Assembly (NCBI GenBank): GCA_019120635.1
Contig: DWUR01000098.1
Location: 1 to 64,000, forward strand
DNA length: 64,000 bases
From: Candidatus Corynebacterium intestinavium
GTDB lineage: Bacteria; Actinomycetota; Actinomycetes; Mycobacteriales; Mycobacteriaceae
Direction of reading: 5' to 3'
Part shown: in pieces, positions 39,193 through 48,238 of the stretch
How positions within the stretch are numbered: position 1 is the first letter of the stretch
How the letters are laid out: each line of letters opens with the position of its first letter
The notes under the pieces: model-generated
Databases searched by the model: none
What the model was told of the DNA's origin: nothing
What the model saw: only the letters and a program-made list of their open reading frames with translations
Program-made: the position numbers and the translations under genes

Positions 39193-39642
39193 CTAGTCCG
39201 CCGCCTCGGCTGACGCGATCTCAGACACGGTCGCGGTGGTGGCAGGAGCCTGTTCTTCGCTACCTTGGCCCATCGCCAACGGGGACAGTCCAAGGGTGAG
39301 CACCAATGCAATTCCGCTCAGCAGCACTCCACCCCGGGAGGTGGCCACCCGGTTGGCAATATCCATTCCACGGCGAAGTGCGGAGGCCTGCGAGGTCACG
39401 ACCCGCTGGGAACGAGCATTCGCTACTGGGTGAGCGAAGCGACGCTGCTGCACGAAGTTCGGCGTGAAGGCCCGCCCCTCCCCATGGGTATTCGAACGTA
39501 CATTCTTTCCGACGCCAGGTGAAGCGCCCCCGGAAAGCGACTCGGAACCTTCGAACAGGACCCGCTCAGTTGGAATAGCGACGCGTCGACCGACGCGAGA
39601 CGCAGCCGCAGGGACGTGGGAAATGCTCTTAACGAGAGTCAT
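39193..39642 (-). CDS. divS: DivS/ChiZ-position SOS division inhibitor candidate
   Basis: 149 residues from ATG 39642, with GGAAGG 8 bases upstream. The N-terminal 100 residues are basic and Ser/Arg-rich, followed by one transmembrane helix (GVLLSGIALVLTLGLSPLAMG, about 108-128) and a 25-residue Ala/Thr/Glu tail. Position between nrdR and lexA, divergent from lexA, is that of divS in C. glutamicum and chiZ in mycobacteria, both SOS-induced blockers of septation. The name rests on position, topology and the SOS box upstream, not on a motif. No LysM domain follows the helix, unlike ChiZ. Confidence 0.62.
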   Translation of the reverse strand: MTLVKSISHVPAAASRVGRRVAIPTERVLFEGSESLSGGASPGVGKNVRSNTHGEGRAFTPNFVQQRRFAHPVANARSQRVVTSQASALRRGMDIANRVATSRGGVLLSGIALVLTLGLSPLAMGQGSEEQAPATTATVSEIASAEAAD

Positions 39643-39980
39643 AGTAGATTCCTTCCTCGTTCGAATTCCGATCATCAGCGCTGATCTTTCCGATGGATCG
39701 CCGGTAAGTAGCCGTTGGATAGGAGTGAATCATCCGCTGGGGACAGCGCCCCAACGCCGCCCCACATGTATCGAACGGGTGTTCTAGGTGGCCACATAGA
39801 AAATATAGCACGCACGTTCGAAGAAAGTCGAGCGTGTTAGTCCAAATATCGAACATGCAGGTGATAGAGTGGGTGCCAGCGCGGTCGAGGCCTCCCTCGA
39901 ACGCGGGAGCACAAGTTTTCAATCACATGCCAGGTGGCACACGCAGCTGACTGCCGCCCGGGCCGCAAGGAGAGTTGACC
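39643..39980. other. Divergent divS-lexA regulatory region, no gene
   Basis: 338 bases without a gene. It contains a full SOS box (39771-39786), further TCGAAC or GTTCGA half-sites at 39816, 39849 and 39898, and a TATATT on the minus strand (39802-39807) that is a likely divS -10. AGGAGAG at 39968-39974 is the lexA ribosome site. The many half-sites suggest more than one LexA dimer can bind. Confidence 0.6.
39771..39786. promoter_or_regulatory. LexA SOS box (divS/lexA)
   Basis: TCGAACGGGTGTTCTA matches the corynebacterial and mycobacterial SOS consensus TCGAAC-N4-GTTCGA at all but one outer base. It lies just downstream of the likely divS -10 and upstream of lexA. Confidence 0.85.
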
Positions 39981-40730
39981 GTGACGACATCCCCCGAGTC
40001 CCCCCGCCGGCGCCCAGGCCGCCCCAAGAAGAGTGCTGCAGATGCGAAGGTCAAGGGCAACCTGAGCTCCCGCCAACGCCGCATCCTGGAGGTCATCAAG
40101 GATTCCACGGTTCTCCGGGGCTATCCCCCAAGCATTCGCGAAATCGCAGATGCAGTCGGCCTCCAATCCACCTCCTCGGTGTCCTACCAGCTCAAGCAAC
40201 TTGAAGAGAAGGGCTACCTGCGCCGTGAGGACAACAAGCCTCGCGCATTCGATGTTCGAGGCTACGAGGACCACGCGAACCCCGGCCTCGTGAAGCCCGT
40301 GCCACGGAAGCAGCCCAAGACCGCCCCTGCTCCCGTCTCCGACGACCGCCCCGCAGCGACGTACGTGCCCGTCGTCGGCCAAATCGCCGCGGGCAATCCG
40401 ATTCTGGCGGAGCAGAACGTCGAAGCGCAGTTCCCACTCCCCGCCGAGCTGGTTGGTACTTCCGACGAGCTTTTCCTCCTGCAGGTGGTCGGCGAGTCCA
40501 TGCGCGATGCGGGCATCTACGACTCCGACTGGGTTGTGGTCCGCTCGCAGCCGACCGCAGATCAGGGTGACTTCGTCGCCGCCATGATCGACGGGGAGGC
40601 CACGGTCAAGGAACTGCACCACGATGAGGACGGCGTGTGGCTGCTCCCCCACAACGACCTTTTTGAACCAATCGCCGGCAATGAAGCGCAGATCCTCGGT
40701 AAAGTCTCCGCGGTCCTGCGCAAGATCTAA
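39981..40730 (+). CDS. lexA: SOS repressor LexA
   Basis: 249 residues from GTG 39981 (AGGAGAG 6 bases upstream). A basic N-terminal extension precedes the winged helix ([24 protein letters not shown]). The self-cleavage site is Ala137-Gly138 in GQIAAGNP, with the catalytic dyad S173 (GESMRD) and K210 (ATVKEL). It represses its own gene, divS and recA until RecA filaments trigger cleavage. sugR follows 32 bases downstream. Confidence 0.96.
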   Translation: MTTSPESPRRRPGRPKKSAADAKVKGNLSSRQRRILEVIKDSTVLRGYPPSIREIADAVGLQSTSSVSYQLKQLEEKGYLRREDNKPRAFDVRGYEDHANPGLVKPVPRKQPKTAPAPVSDDRPAATYVPVVGQIAAGNPILAEQNVEAQFPLPAELVGTSDELFLLQVVGESMRDAGIYDSDWVVVRSQPTADQGDFVAAMIDGEATVKELHHDEDGVWLLPHNDLFEPIAGNEAQILGKVSAVLRKI

Positions 40731-40762
40731 CCCAAGTTTTTGGATTAAGTGGGTAACTAAGC

Positions 40763-41563
40763 GTGCTTTCAGCTCAGCGTCGTCGACAAATCACCTCGCT
40801 TGCCGCCGTGCAGGGCAAGGTCACCGTCACCGAACTCGCGGCCCAGTTCGGGGTCACCGCCGAAACCATCCGCCGGGACTTATCCCAGCTCACGGCAGAG
40901 GGCAAGCTCTACCGGGTCCACGGCGGAGCCGTCCCGGCCCGGCAGTTCCAGACCGACTACGTCCCCCTGGAGACGCGGAAACACTCCGCCGCGCTCGCCA
41001 AGCAGGCGATCGGCAGGGCCGCAGTGCAGTTCGTCCCCCTCGACGGCGGAACCATCTTCCTGGACTCCGGAACCACCACCGCGATGATCGCCGAGGCCAT
41101 CGTCGAGCATGCCGAGAGCATCGACAAAAACTACTCCCTATCCGTCGTGACGAACTCTCCGCACAATGCGCTGCTGCTCTCCACCGACCCCCGCATCAAG
41201 GTGCAACTGCTGGGTGGCAAGATCCGCGCCCAATCGCAGGCGGTGGTGGGAGACGTTGCCCTCCAGACATTGGCGCTGCTGCACGCTGATGTGGCCTTCA
41301 TCGGCACCGATGCCTTCACCCTAACCCACGGGCTGTCCACCCACGACGCGGCCGAGGCCGCTATTAAGCGCGCGATGATCGCCTACTCGGACAAAGTGGT
41401 CACCCTGTGCGACTCAACGAAGTTCGGCCTGGACTACATCGTGAGCTTTGCCGAACCGGAGAAGATCGATGTGGTCATCACCGATAACTCCGCCCCCGAA
41501 GGATTCATCGCCCAACTCAACGACACTGGCATTCAAACGGTGGTCGTCGACCAGCAGGGGTAG
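40763..41563 (+). CDS. sugR: DeoR-family regulator SugR
   Basis: 266 residues. N-terminal DeoR helix-turn-helix (VTVTELAAQFGVTAETIRRDL), then a sugar-phosphate sensing domain with DSGTTT and GGKIRAQSQAVVG. In C. glutamicum sugR lies directly downstream of lexA and represses ptsI, ptsH and sugar-specific PTS genes; synteny and the family support the name. No PTS gene lies next to it here; a uracil permease follows instead. GTG start with a weak ribosome site. Confidence 0.75.
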   Translation: MLSAQRRRQITSLAAVQGKVTVTELAAQFGVTAETIRRDLSQLTAEGKLYRVHGGAVPARQFQTDYVPLETRKHSAALAKQAIGRAAVQFVPLDGGTIFLDSGTTTAMIAEAIVEHAESIDKNYSLSVVTNSPHNALLLSTDPRIKVQLLGGKIRAQSQAVVGDVALQTLALLHADVAFIGTDAFTLTHGLSTHDAAEAAIKRAMIAYSDKVVTLCDSTKFGLDYIVSFAEPEKIDVVITDNSAPEGFIAQLNDTGIQTVVVDQQG

Positions 41564-41680
41564 CTGCCGAGCTCCCGCCCCACGCACCGGGCTGGCAGCT
41601 CCCCCTGCTGCGCTCAATGCCAGCATTTCCCGCGGGCAGCCGCCCGTCCCCAACGCCAGGACTACCCCCCCTCACGGGAC

Positions 41681-43066
41681 TTAGGGCCTCGTGATGTAGC
41701 GCCCCTCGCCCAAATTGTCGTAGAGGTAGCGCAGCACCGGGTAGCCAAGGATGATGCCCACCGAGCCCCAAGCAATGCCCTCCATCGGGATGGAGCCCAC
41801 GTTCAGTGTCAAGTTGCCGATGCCGACGATCATCGCCACCGCAGCAGCGGTGAGGTTCACCGGATCCGTCAGGGAGACCTCGTTATCCATCCAAATGCGC
41901 ACCCCGAGCAGGCCGATCATGCCGTAGAGCACGAGCGTTGCCCCGCCCAACACACCCACAGGGATCGTTAGAATCGCGGCACCAAACTTCGGGATGAAGG
42001 CCAACACGATCGCCGTTGCCGCGGCCACCCAGTACGCGGCCGAAGAGTAAACCTTCGTCGCCGCCATCACGCCGATGTTCTCCGCATAGGTCGTGGTACC
42101 GGAGCCACCACCGGATCCAGCGAGCACCGTGGACATACCATCGGCCATCAGCGCCTTGCCCGCAAGGTCGTCGAGGTTACGGTTCGTCATCGTCGACACG
42201 GCCTTCACGTGGCCGACGTTCTCGGCGATGAGGACGACCACCACTGGCAGCGTGATCGTCACGGCGGTCACCGTGAATTCCGGGGTCTCGAAGTGAGGGA
42301 AACCGATCCACGCGGCCTCACCCACGTGCTGCCGCGCCTCCTCTGACACGCCACCCGAAAGGAAGGCGAAGCCCCAACCGGTCAGCACGCCCAAAAGAAT
42401 TCCGAGTCGAGCCACCATCCCGCGACCCATCACCGTGAACAAGAGGATCCCCAGCAGCGTCACGCCGGCGATCAGTGGCTGTTCCTGGACGTTACCCGTC
42501 GAGGTGGGAGCGAGGTTCAACCCAATCAGGGCCACGATCGCACCAGTCACGGCCGGTGGCATCACGGCATCCAGCACCTGCCGACCGGCGAGCTGAACCA
42601 CGAGGCCGACCACGAACAGCAGCGCACCGGTGGCCACGATTCCACCGAGCTGTGCCGCGAAGCCCTCCGCTTGGGTTGCAGCCAGCGGGGCCAGGAAGGC
42701 GAAGGAGGAGCCGAGGTAGGACGGCAGTCGGTTGCGGGTCACCAACAGGAAGAGAATCGTCCCGAGTCCGGAGAACAGCAGGGTGGTGTTCACCGGGAAA
42801 CCCGTGATCGTCGGCACCAGGAGGGTCGCGCCGAACATCGCGATGACGTGCTGCATGCCCACGCCGATGGTGCGTGGCCACGAGAGGCGCTCCTCAGGCT
42901 TAACGACCCCGCCCGGTTCGATGTCGCGGCCGTTGCCGTGCAAATCCCAGCCGAAAAACGAGCCGCGGTGCTCCGTCTTCTCTCCTGGCCCCGGCGTGCC
43001 CGGCTCCGAACTACTTGCTGCGTTGTATTGCGCGCTTAGCGCCCCATTGTCCTTAGTCACGGCCAT
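41681..43066 (-). CDS. uraA: Uracil permease (NCS2 family)
   Basis: 461 residues with about 14 hydrophobic segments. NCS2 motifs: AENVGHVKAVS in helix 8 and GSGTTTYAENIGVMAATKVYS in helix 10; the two Glu residues match the uracil-binding glutamates of E. coli UraA. It imports uracil with a proton. The 50-residue polar N-terminus is longer than in UraA. No Shine-Dalgarno sequence is seen before ATG 43066, so it may be translated from a leaderless message. Convergent with sugR. Confidence 0.88.
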   Translation of the reverse strand: MAVTKDNGALSAQYNAASSSEPGTPGPGEKTEHRGSFFGWDLHGNGRDIEPGGVVKPEERLSWPRTIGVGMQHVIAMFGATLLVPTITGFPVNTTLLFSGLGTILFLLVTRNRLPSYLGSSFAFLAPLAATQAEGFAAQLGGIVATGALLFVVGLVVQLAGRQVLDAVMPPAVTGAIVALIGLNLAPTSTGNVQEQPLIAGVTLLGILLFTVMGRGMVARLGILLGVLTGWGFAFLSGGVSEEARQHVGEAAWIGFPHFETPEFTVTAVTITLPVVVVLIAENVGHVKAVSTMTNRNLDDLAGKALMADGMSTVLAGSGGGSGTTTYAENIGVMAATKVYSSAAYWVAAATAIVLAFIPKFGAAILTIPVGVLGGATLVLYGMIGLLGVRIWMDNEVSLTDPVNLTAAAVAMIVGIGNLTLNVGSIPMEGIAWGSVGIILGYPVLRYLYDNLGEGRYITRP

Positions 43067-43129
43067 AACACTACTGCAGCTAAGGAGGGTTCAGTGCGTC
43101 AGCTCCGCGTCCCGAGCGCGGCGGGCGGA

Positions 43130-44650
43130 TTAGCTGGTCGCGGCGCCGTCGACGTCCAGATCGTCGTGCTCTCGGTCAGTCACGCGGAAGGCGTCCAGTT
43201 CCCGGGCGAGTTTCTTCGGGACGCGAGCGGTGAGGACGGTGCCGGTGGCGTCGTATTCCTCCTGTGTGACGGTACCCAGGTCGTGAATGCGGGAGACGAC
43301 GTCGCCCCGGTCGAACGGGACCGCGAACACTCCCGTCTCGTCCAGTGAGTTCAAGAAGAGCTCGAGCCTGGTCTCCAGCTCGTCGATGCCCTCCCCGGTG
43401 TGCGCGGAGACGAACACCACGTCGTTGAGCTTGTGGCGCAGCTCGGCGAGGACCAGCGGGTCCGCCTTGTCGATCTTGTTGACCACCATGATCTCTGGTG
43501 GGGCGTCCTGGCCACTCTCGGCGACGATCTCGCTGATCACCGTGTTCACTGAACGGATCTGTTCGAGTGGGAAGGGGTCGGAGCCGTCGACGACGTGCAG
43601 AACGACGTCCGCGGCCATGACCTCCTCCAGCGTGGAACGGAAGGCTTCGACCAGCTGCGTCGGCAGGTGGCGGACGAAGCCCACGGTGTCGCTGAAAATC
43701 ACGCTGCGCCCATCGGCGAGTTCCGCCTTGCGGGTCGTGGGGTCCAGGGTGGCGAACAGCGCGTCCTCGACGAGCACACCCGCGCCAGTCAGCGCATTAA
43801 TCAGCGAGGACTTTCCTGCGTTGGTGTATCCGGCGATTGCGACCTGGGGGACCGCAGAGGCGTCGCGGCGCTGGCGCTTGGTATCGCGGGAGGTCTTCAT
43901 CGCCGCGATTTCCTTGCGCAGGCGTGCCATCTCGGCGCGCAGGCGGCGACGGTCGGCCTCGATCTTTGTCTCACCCGGGCCACGCAGACCGACGCCACCG
44001 TTGGAGCCAGCCCGGCCACCGGTCTGTCGTGACAGCGAGGTACCCCAGCCGCGAACTCGGTTGATGAGGTACTCCATCTGAGCCAGGGAGACCTGGGCTT
44101 TGCCCTCGCGGGACTTCGCGTGCTGCGCGAAGATATCGAGAATCAGCATGGTGCGGTCGATGACCTTGGCGTTCAGCGCGTTCTCTAGGGCGATCATCTG
44201 GCCCGGGCTCAGCTCACCATCGCAGATCACGGTATCCGCACCCGTGGATTGGATGATCTCCGCGAGCTCGCTGACTTTGCCACGACCGATATAGGTGCCC
44301 GGGTCCGGCTTATCGCGCTTCTGGTAGACCGTCTCGAGGACCTCGGAGCCAGCGGTCTCGGCGAGGGCAACTAGCTCCTCCAGGCTCGCTTCGATCTGCG
44401 CGATAGTTCCCTCGGTCCACACCCCCACGAGGATGACCTTCTCTAGGCGAAGCTGGCGGTACTCGACCTCAGTGATATCGGACTGATCGTCCGTGTAGCT
44501 GCTGACCCCTCTGGTCAGCCGCCGGAGGCTGGAACGCGCCTCCAGATCGAGCTCACCGATGGTCGGACTCTGCTGAGTTTCAAGTTCGAAATCCTCGCCT
44601 TCCGACGAGTCTGAAAAAAGATTGACAACATTATCTGAATTTGAAGCCAT
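43130..44650 (-). CDS. hflX: GTPase HflX
   Basis: 506 residues. N-terminal HflX domain with VWTEGT and PDPGTYIGRGKV, a central helical part with the GLRGPGETKIEADRRR signature, then the G domain: G1 GYTNAGKSSL, G3 DTVGFV, G4 NKID, G5 SAHTGEG. HflX splits stalled ribosomes after heat or antibiotic stress. The first 50 residues are acidic and poorly conserved. In relatives dapF lies next to it on the miaA side; here the 44828 gene is there instead. Confidence 0.94.
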   Translation of the reverse strand: MASNSDNVVNLFSDSSEGEDFELETQQSPTIGELDLEARSSLRRLTRGVSSYTDDQSDITEVEYRQLRLEKVILVGVWTEGTIAQIEASLEELVALAETAGSEVLETVYQKRDKPDPGTYIGRGKVSELAEIIQSTGADTVICDGELSPGQMIALENALNAKVIDRTMLILDIFAQHAKSREGKAQVSLAQMEYLINRVRGWGTSLSRQTGGRAGSNGGVGLRGPGETKIEADRRRLRAEMARLRKEIAAMKTSRDTKRQRRDASAVPQVAIAGYTNAGKSSLINALTGAGVLVEDALFATLDPTTRKAELADGRSVIFSDTVGFVRHLPTQLVEAFRSTLEEVMAADVVLHVVDGSDPFPLEQIRSVNTVISEIVAESGQDAPPEIMVVNKIDKADPLVLAELRHKLNDVVFVSAHTGEGIDELETRLELFLNSLDETGVFAVPFDRGDVVSRIHDLGTVTQEEYDATGTVLTARVPKKLARELDAFRVTDREHDDLDVDGAATS

Positions 44651-44827
44651 TGCCTTCCAGTTCTACACTGTCACCTGCATAAAAGAAAGTAAATGGCGTG
44701 CGCATCCGGGCGTAAAACCCCAGCGGTGTTCCACTGGCTCATGTCCCTTCACAGGCTGTCGGCCGGGACGCCGAGCACGTGTTAACCCCACTTTCCCACT
44801 CCCCGATTTTTAAGGCGTTGGTTCCCC

Positions 44828-45652
44828 ATGGCTACTGCATCCCAGAAGGCGATTCCCGAGCTCAGCAGCGTTGGATTGGCCTATCCCCAGTGGCAGGATG
44901 CCCTCGAGGCCGCTTATGCCTCCGGCCATCTTTCCGTCATCGGGGAGGTATCGGGCGGCCAGGTCCTCCAGTACGCGGATGCCTCCGGGGCGACGCTGAC
45001 GATCCTCGCTGCCCCGCCGTATGGCTCCTTCGTGGGTCTGCACCCGGCAGGTCAGCTGTCCACGACGGGGCACGTGACGATGGTTAACGATCTCATCGGG
45101 ATCGTGGACATCGTCGCTGATAGCCCGATGCTGCAAGTCAGTGGCGCTAGCGCCCCGGTCATCGCTTCCTTCACCGCGACGGTTGGGCAGGGCCCCATGA
45201 TCGCGGAGCAGGAGCCGCTGGAGTATCAGCCGCTCTCGATTTCCGTTTTGGCCACGGATGTTCGCATCTTCCCGGACGCAGTCGCCTTCGCTGAGTCCGG
45301 CGGTACCGAGGTCGGCTCTGTGACTTCCCGGGGCCTGTCCGAGCTCAACAACGGCTCTGCTTCCCCGCACGCGCAGGCCACGGTCGCGGTCGAAGTCACC
45401 GAGGCAGAGCTGAAGACGAACGAGCTGAACGGCCAGCAGTTCTGGGCGCTGACGTGCCGCCACCCGTTCGAGTTTTCGCTCGCGGTCGCCGCGGATCACC
45501 CTGACCTTCCGACGGATGCCACGCGCCCGCCGTTCGCCACACCTGGAGCCATCGTCAGCGGGGACGTCCAGTTCGCCATCAGCATTAACGATCCTGGCGC
45601 CTGCAGCCCCGGTGGCTGCGGCAGCGGAGACTGCGGCTGCGGCGGACACTAG
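44828..45652 (+). CDS. Conserved hypothetical protein with cysteine-rich metal-type tail
   Basis: 274 residues, not recognised. No signal peptide or membrane helix is seen. The body is rich in beta-type Val/Ile/Thr patterns with repeated Gly-Ala-Ser turns, suggesting a beta-sandwich or barrel. The last 16 residues are almost pure Gly/Cys/Ser with C259, C264, C269, C271 and H274, a pattern that could bind zinc, copper or an iron-sulfur cluster. Another cysteine-histidine group (LTCRHP) is near residue 211. It lies between hflX and miaA, where dapF sits in C. glutamicum, but has none of the DapF catalytic motifs. Its TAG stop overlaps the miaA stop by 4 bases. AAGGCG lies 11 bases before ATG. 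Confidence 0.7.
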   Translation: MATASQKAIPELSSVGLAYPQWQDALEAAYASGHLSVIGEVSGGQVLQYADASGATLTILAAPPYGSFVGLHPAGQLSTTGHVTMVNDLIGIVDIVADSPMLQVSGASAPVIASFTATVGQGPMIAEQEPLEYQPLSISVLATDVRIFPDAVAFAESGGTEVGSVTSRGLSELNNGSASPHAQATVAVEVTEAELKTNELNGQQFWALTCRHPFEFSLAVAADHPDLPTDATRPPFATPGAIVSGDVQFAISINDPGACSPGGCGSGDCGCGGH

Positions 45653-46641
45653 CTCCGGCTGGACTCCCCCAGCTCGTCGATGACTTGCCCGGCGAGCAGG
45701 CCGGGGTCGGCGAGAGTCGCATCCAACCAGTGGGTTCGCGGATCACGGCGGAACCAACTGCGCTGACGGCGGGCATAGCGGCGGGTGCCCACCACCGTGT
45801 CCTCCCGAGCCTGCTCCATGTTGCACTCACCCGCCAGCGCGCTTAAAACCTGGGCATAGCCAATGGCCTTGCCGGCGGTGGAATCCCGACGCAGCCCAGC
45901 CGCAACCAGGGCCTCGACCTCCCCGACGAGGCCGGCGGCAAACATCCGATCGACGCGGGCCTCCAGCCGCGGGTTGAGCCAGTTCCCCGGGGCGTTGAGC
46001 CCGAAGATCCTCGTACCCCACCGGGTGGGGACATTCTTTGGTGGTTGCGAGGCCGCGAAGGGTTTACCCGTAAGCTCGATGACCTCCAGGGCGCGGACAA
46101 TGCGTCGCGGATCCTTTTCCTCGATAATGTCCGCCGCATCGGGGTCCTTGGCGCGCAGAACCCCGTGTAGTGCTTCCACCCCGATGCGATCCTGTTCGGC
46201 CATCCACTTCGCCCGCACAGCCGGGTCAGTTGGCGGGAACTGCCAGTCGTCGACCAGCGCCTGCAGGTACATCATCGAGCCACCGACGATGATCGGGCGG
46301 GCACCGCGGGCCTGGATCTGTTCCACCTTCTCCCCCGCCATCGCGCGGTACGCAGCCACGCTGGCGGTGTCGTCGACGTCCAAGCAATCGAATAGGTGGT
46401 GTGGGAACTCGGCGCGGTCTGCGAGCGATATCTTCGCGGTGCCGATATCCATGCCGCGGTACATCTGCATCGAATCGCCATTGATAATCTCCACCGGCTG
46501 ATCCAGTCTGCGCGCGAGTTCGAGGGAAAGCTCGGATTTACCGGAGCCCGTGGGACCCACGATCAATAGTGGACGCAGGCTGTCCGCTGCGGTTACCCCG
46601 GCGGGTGCGGTGAGCGGCGAATCTGTTTGTGAGTTATCCAT
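45649..46641 (-). CDS. miaA: tRNA dimethylallyltransferase MiaA
   Basis: About 330 residues from ATG 46641; an in-frame TTG at 46656 is weaker. It transfers dimethylallyl to A37 of tRNAs reading UNN codons. Motifs: Walker [30 protein letters not shown], and the DxxxxxHHLFD-type [25 protein letters not shown] near the C-terminus contacts tRNA. MiaB, encoded 4 kb downstream, methylthiolates the same base. Confidence 0.95.
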   Translation of the reverse strand: MDNSQTDSPLTAPAGVTAADSLRPLLIVGPTGSGKSELSLELARRLDQPVEIINGDSMQMYRGMDIGTAKISLADRAEFPHHLFDCLDVDDTASVAAYRAMAGEKVEQIQARGARPIIVGGSMMYLQALVDDWQFPPTDPAVRAKWMAEQDRIGVEALHGVLRAKDPDAADIIEEKDPRRIVRALEVIELTGKPFAASQPPKNVPTRWGTRIFGLNAPGNWLNPRLEARVDRMFAAGLVGEVEALVAAGLRRDSTAGKAIGYAQVLSALAGECNMEQAREDTVVGTRRYARRQRSWFRRDPRTHWLDATLADPGLLAGQVIDELGESSRS

Positions 46642-46782
46642 GGCTATCACCGCCAAATCTTAGTCTCCGGATGCCTTAAAGCCTCAGTTAGGCGCGGTTT
46701 TGGTTCGGGCATCTGCCATAATGAGCCCGCAACGAGTATTTCCGCTCGCGGAGCCGGTGACTGACGTGCAAAGGAAGAAAGC

Positions 46783-48177
46783 ATGACCGACAAGCAGCAG
46801 AGTTCCCAGCCCCAGACCGGGGCCGCCCGCCCGAAGCCGGGCCCACGCCCAGGCCCGGGTGCCATGCCCAAAAAGGTGAAGCCCACCCCGGGGACGAAGG
46901 CGCAAGCTCCTGTGCCAGTGCACCCGGTCAGGTCCAATCCAGCGGACTTCGGGCGAGTCGACGCCGACGGTGCGGTGTGGCTGCGCCGCGAAGGCCATGA
47001 GGACCGCGTTGTCGGGCAATGGCAGGCTGGGGCTCCCGAGGAGGGTCTCAAGCACTTCGGAGCGAAATTCGATGATCTCGCGACGCAGGTCGCCACGCTC
47101 GAGACACGACTGAGCACTCAGCCGGAGCAGGCGGCATCGATCAAGTCCTCTGCCAGCGAACTGCTCGATGGGCTGGATCACGCGGAGGTCGTGGGTGACC
47201 TCGATGCTCTGCAGGTCAAGCTAGAAGCGTTGCTGCGGGACTGCGATAAGGCGCAGCAGGACGTCGCGCAGGCCAAGGCGGAGCGCAAGGACCGGGCCCT
47301 CCGGGGTAAGAGGGCGCTTGCCGAGGAGGCTGAGAAGCTGGGCGAAAGCTCCACGGAGTGGAAGGCGACGGGAGACCGATTCCGCACGATGGTCGACGAG
47401 TGGCGGGGCTTCCGTGGCCTTGACCAAAAGACCGACGACGAGCTGTGGGAGCGTTTCTCCCGGGCTCGCGAGCAGTTCAACAAGCGGCGCGGGGCGCACT
47501 TCGCAGACCTCGATAAGCAGCGTGAGGTCGCACGGCGGAAGAAGGAAGAGCTCATCGTCGCCGCGGAGGAGCTCCAGCACTCCACCCGCTGGGCGGAGAC
47601 GTCGGCAGCCTACCGCGACCTGATGGACCAGTGGAAGGCCGCCGGGCACGCCCCGCGCAAAGTCGACGACGAGCTGTGGGAGCGCTTCCGAGCTGCCCGC
47701 GAGGTGTTCTTCAACGCCCGCAAGGCGGATCAGGATGCTCGCGACGAAGAGTTCGAAGAGAATGCGACCAAGAAGCAGCAGCTGCTCGACGAATACTCCT
47801 CCCTGATCGACCCCAAGGCCCACCTCGGGAACGCCCAGCGCCTGCTGCGGGAGCTGCAGGAGAAGTGGGACGAGATCGGCTACGTGCCGCGGGCTAAGAT
47901 CCGCGAATTCGAGGACAAGATCGGGGCGATCGAGAAGCGCGTCACGGACGCGGTTGAGGAGAAGTGGCGCCAGACCGATCCGGAGCTGCAGGCTCGGGTC
48001 GACCAGTTCTTCGCCAAGGCGAAGGATCTGCAGCAGCAGGCCAATGAGGCCAAGGAGGCTGCGAAAGATAAGCTCGCCGCGAAACTGCAGGAACAGGCCG
48101 ATCAGTGGCGGCAGTGGGCGGAGACCGCGCAGGCCTCCACCAAGTCCGAGTCCGATTCCGAATCCGAGGAAAACTAA
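46783..48177 (+). CDS. DUF349 coiled-coil protein
   Basis: 464 residues. A Pro/Lys-rich N-terminus (1-55) and a short globular part precede four or five DUF349 repeats, each about 65-75 residues with a W-x-A-x-G or WR-x-x-F core (EWKATGDRFRTMVDEWRGF, QWKAAGHAPRKVDDELWERF, KWDEIGYVPRAK). Almost wholly helical; cytoplasmic; function unknown. GGAAG before ATG 46783. Closed by two hairpins at 48182 and 48204. Divergent from miaA. Confidence 0.86.
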   Translation: MTDKQQSSQPQTGAARPKPGPRPGPGAMPKKVKPTPGTKAQAPVPVHPVRSNPADFGRVDADGAVWLRREGHEDRVVGQWQAGAPEEGLKHFGAKFDDLATQVATLETRLSTQPEQAASIKSSASELLDGLDHAEVVGDLDALQVKLEALLRDCDKAQQDVAQAKAERKDRALRGKRALAEEAEKLGESSTEWKATGDRFRTMVDEWRGFRGLDQKTDDELWERFSRAREQFNKRRGAHFADLDKQREVARRKKEELIVAAEELQHSTRWAETSAAYRDLMDQWKAAGHAPRKVDDELWERFRAAREVFFNARKADQDARDEEFEENATKKQQLLDEYSSLIDPKAHLGNAQRLLRELQEKWDEIGYVPRAKIREFEDKIGAIEKRVTDAVEEKWRQTDPELQARVDQFFAKAKDLQQQANEAKEAAKDKLAAKLQEQADQWRQWAETAQASTKSESDSESEEN

Positions 48178-48181
48178 AAGA

Positions 48182-48199
48182 GGGGGCTCGAAGCCCCCC
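48182..48199 (+). terminator. Small hairpin after the DUF349 gene
   Basis: GGGGGCT pairs with AGCCCCC around a CGA loop, five bases past the stop. It is the first of two stacked hairpins and lacks a U-run of its own. Confidence 0.45.
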
Positions 48200-48203
48200 C
48201 CTT

Positions 48204-48235
48204 AGCCCTAGCTCTGTGTCAAGAGCTAGGGCTTG
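48204..48235. terminator. Terminator between the DUF349 gene and the membrane-protein gene
   Basis: AGCCCTAGCTCT (48204-48215) pairs perfectly with AGAGCTAGGGCT (48222-48233) around GTGTCA, followed by TGTCTTT. It can serve both convergent genes. Confidence 0.82.
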
Positions 48236-48238
48236 TCT

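Noticed and set aside
43082-43348. Plus-strand ORF of 84 codons at 43094 with a perfect AAGGAGG five bases upstream
   Set aside because: Most of it is antisense to the conserved 3' end of hflX and the peptide looks non-coding; the ribosome-like site is probably chance. Ribosome profiling could overturn this.
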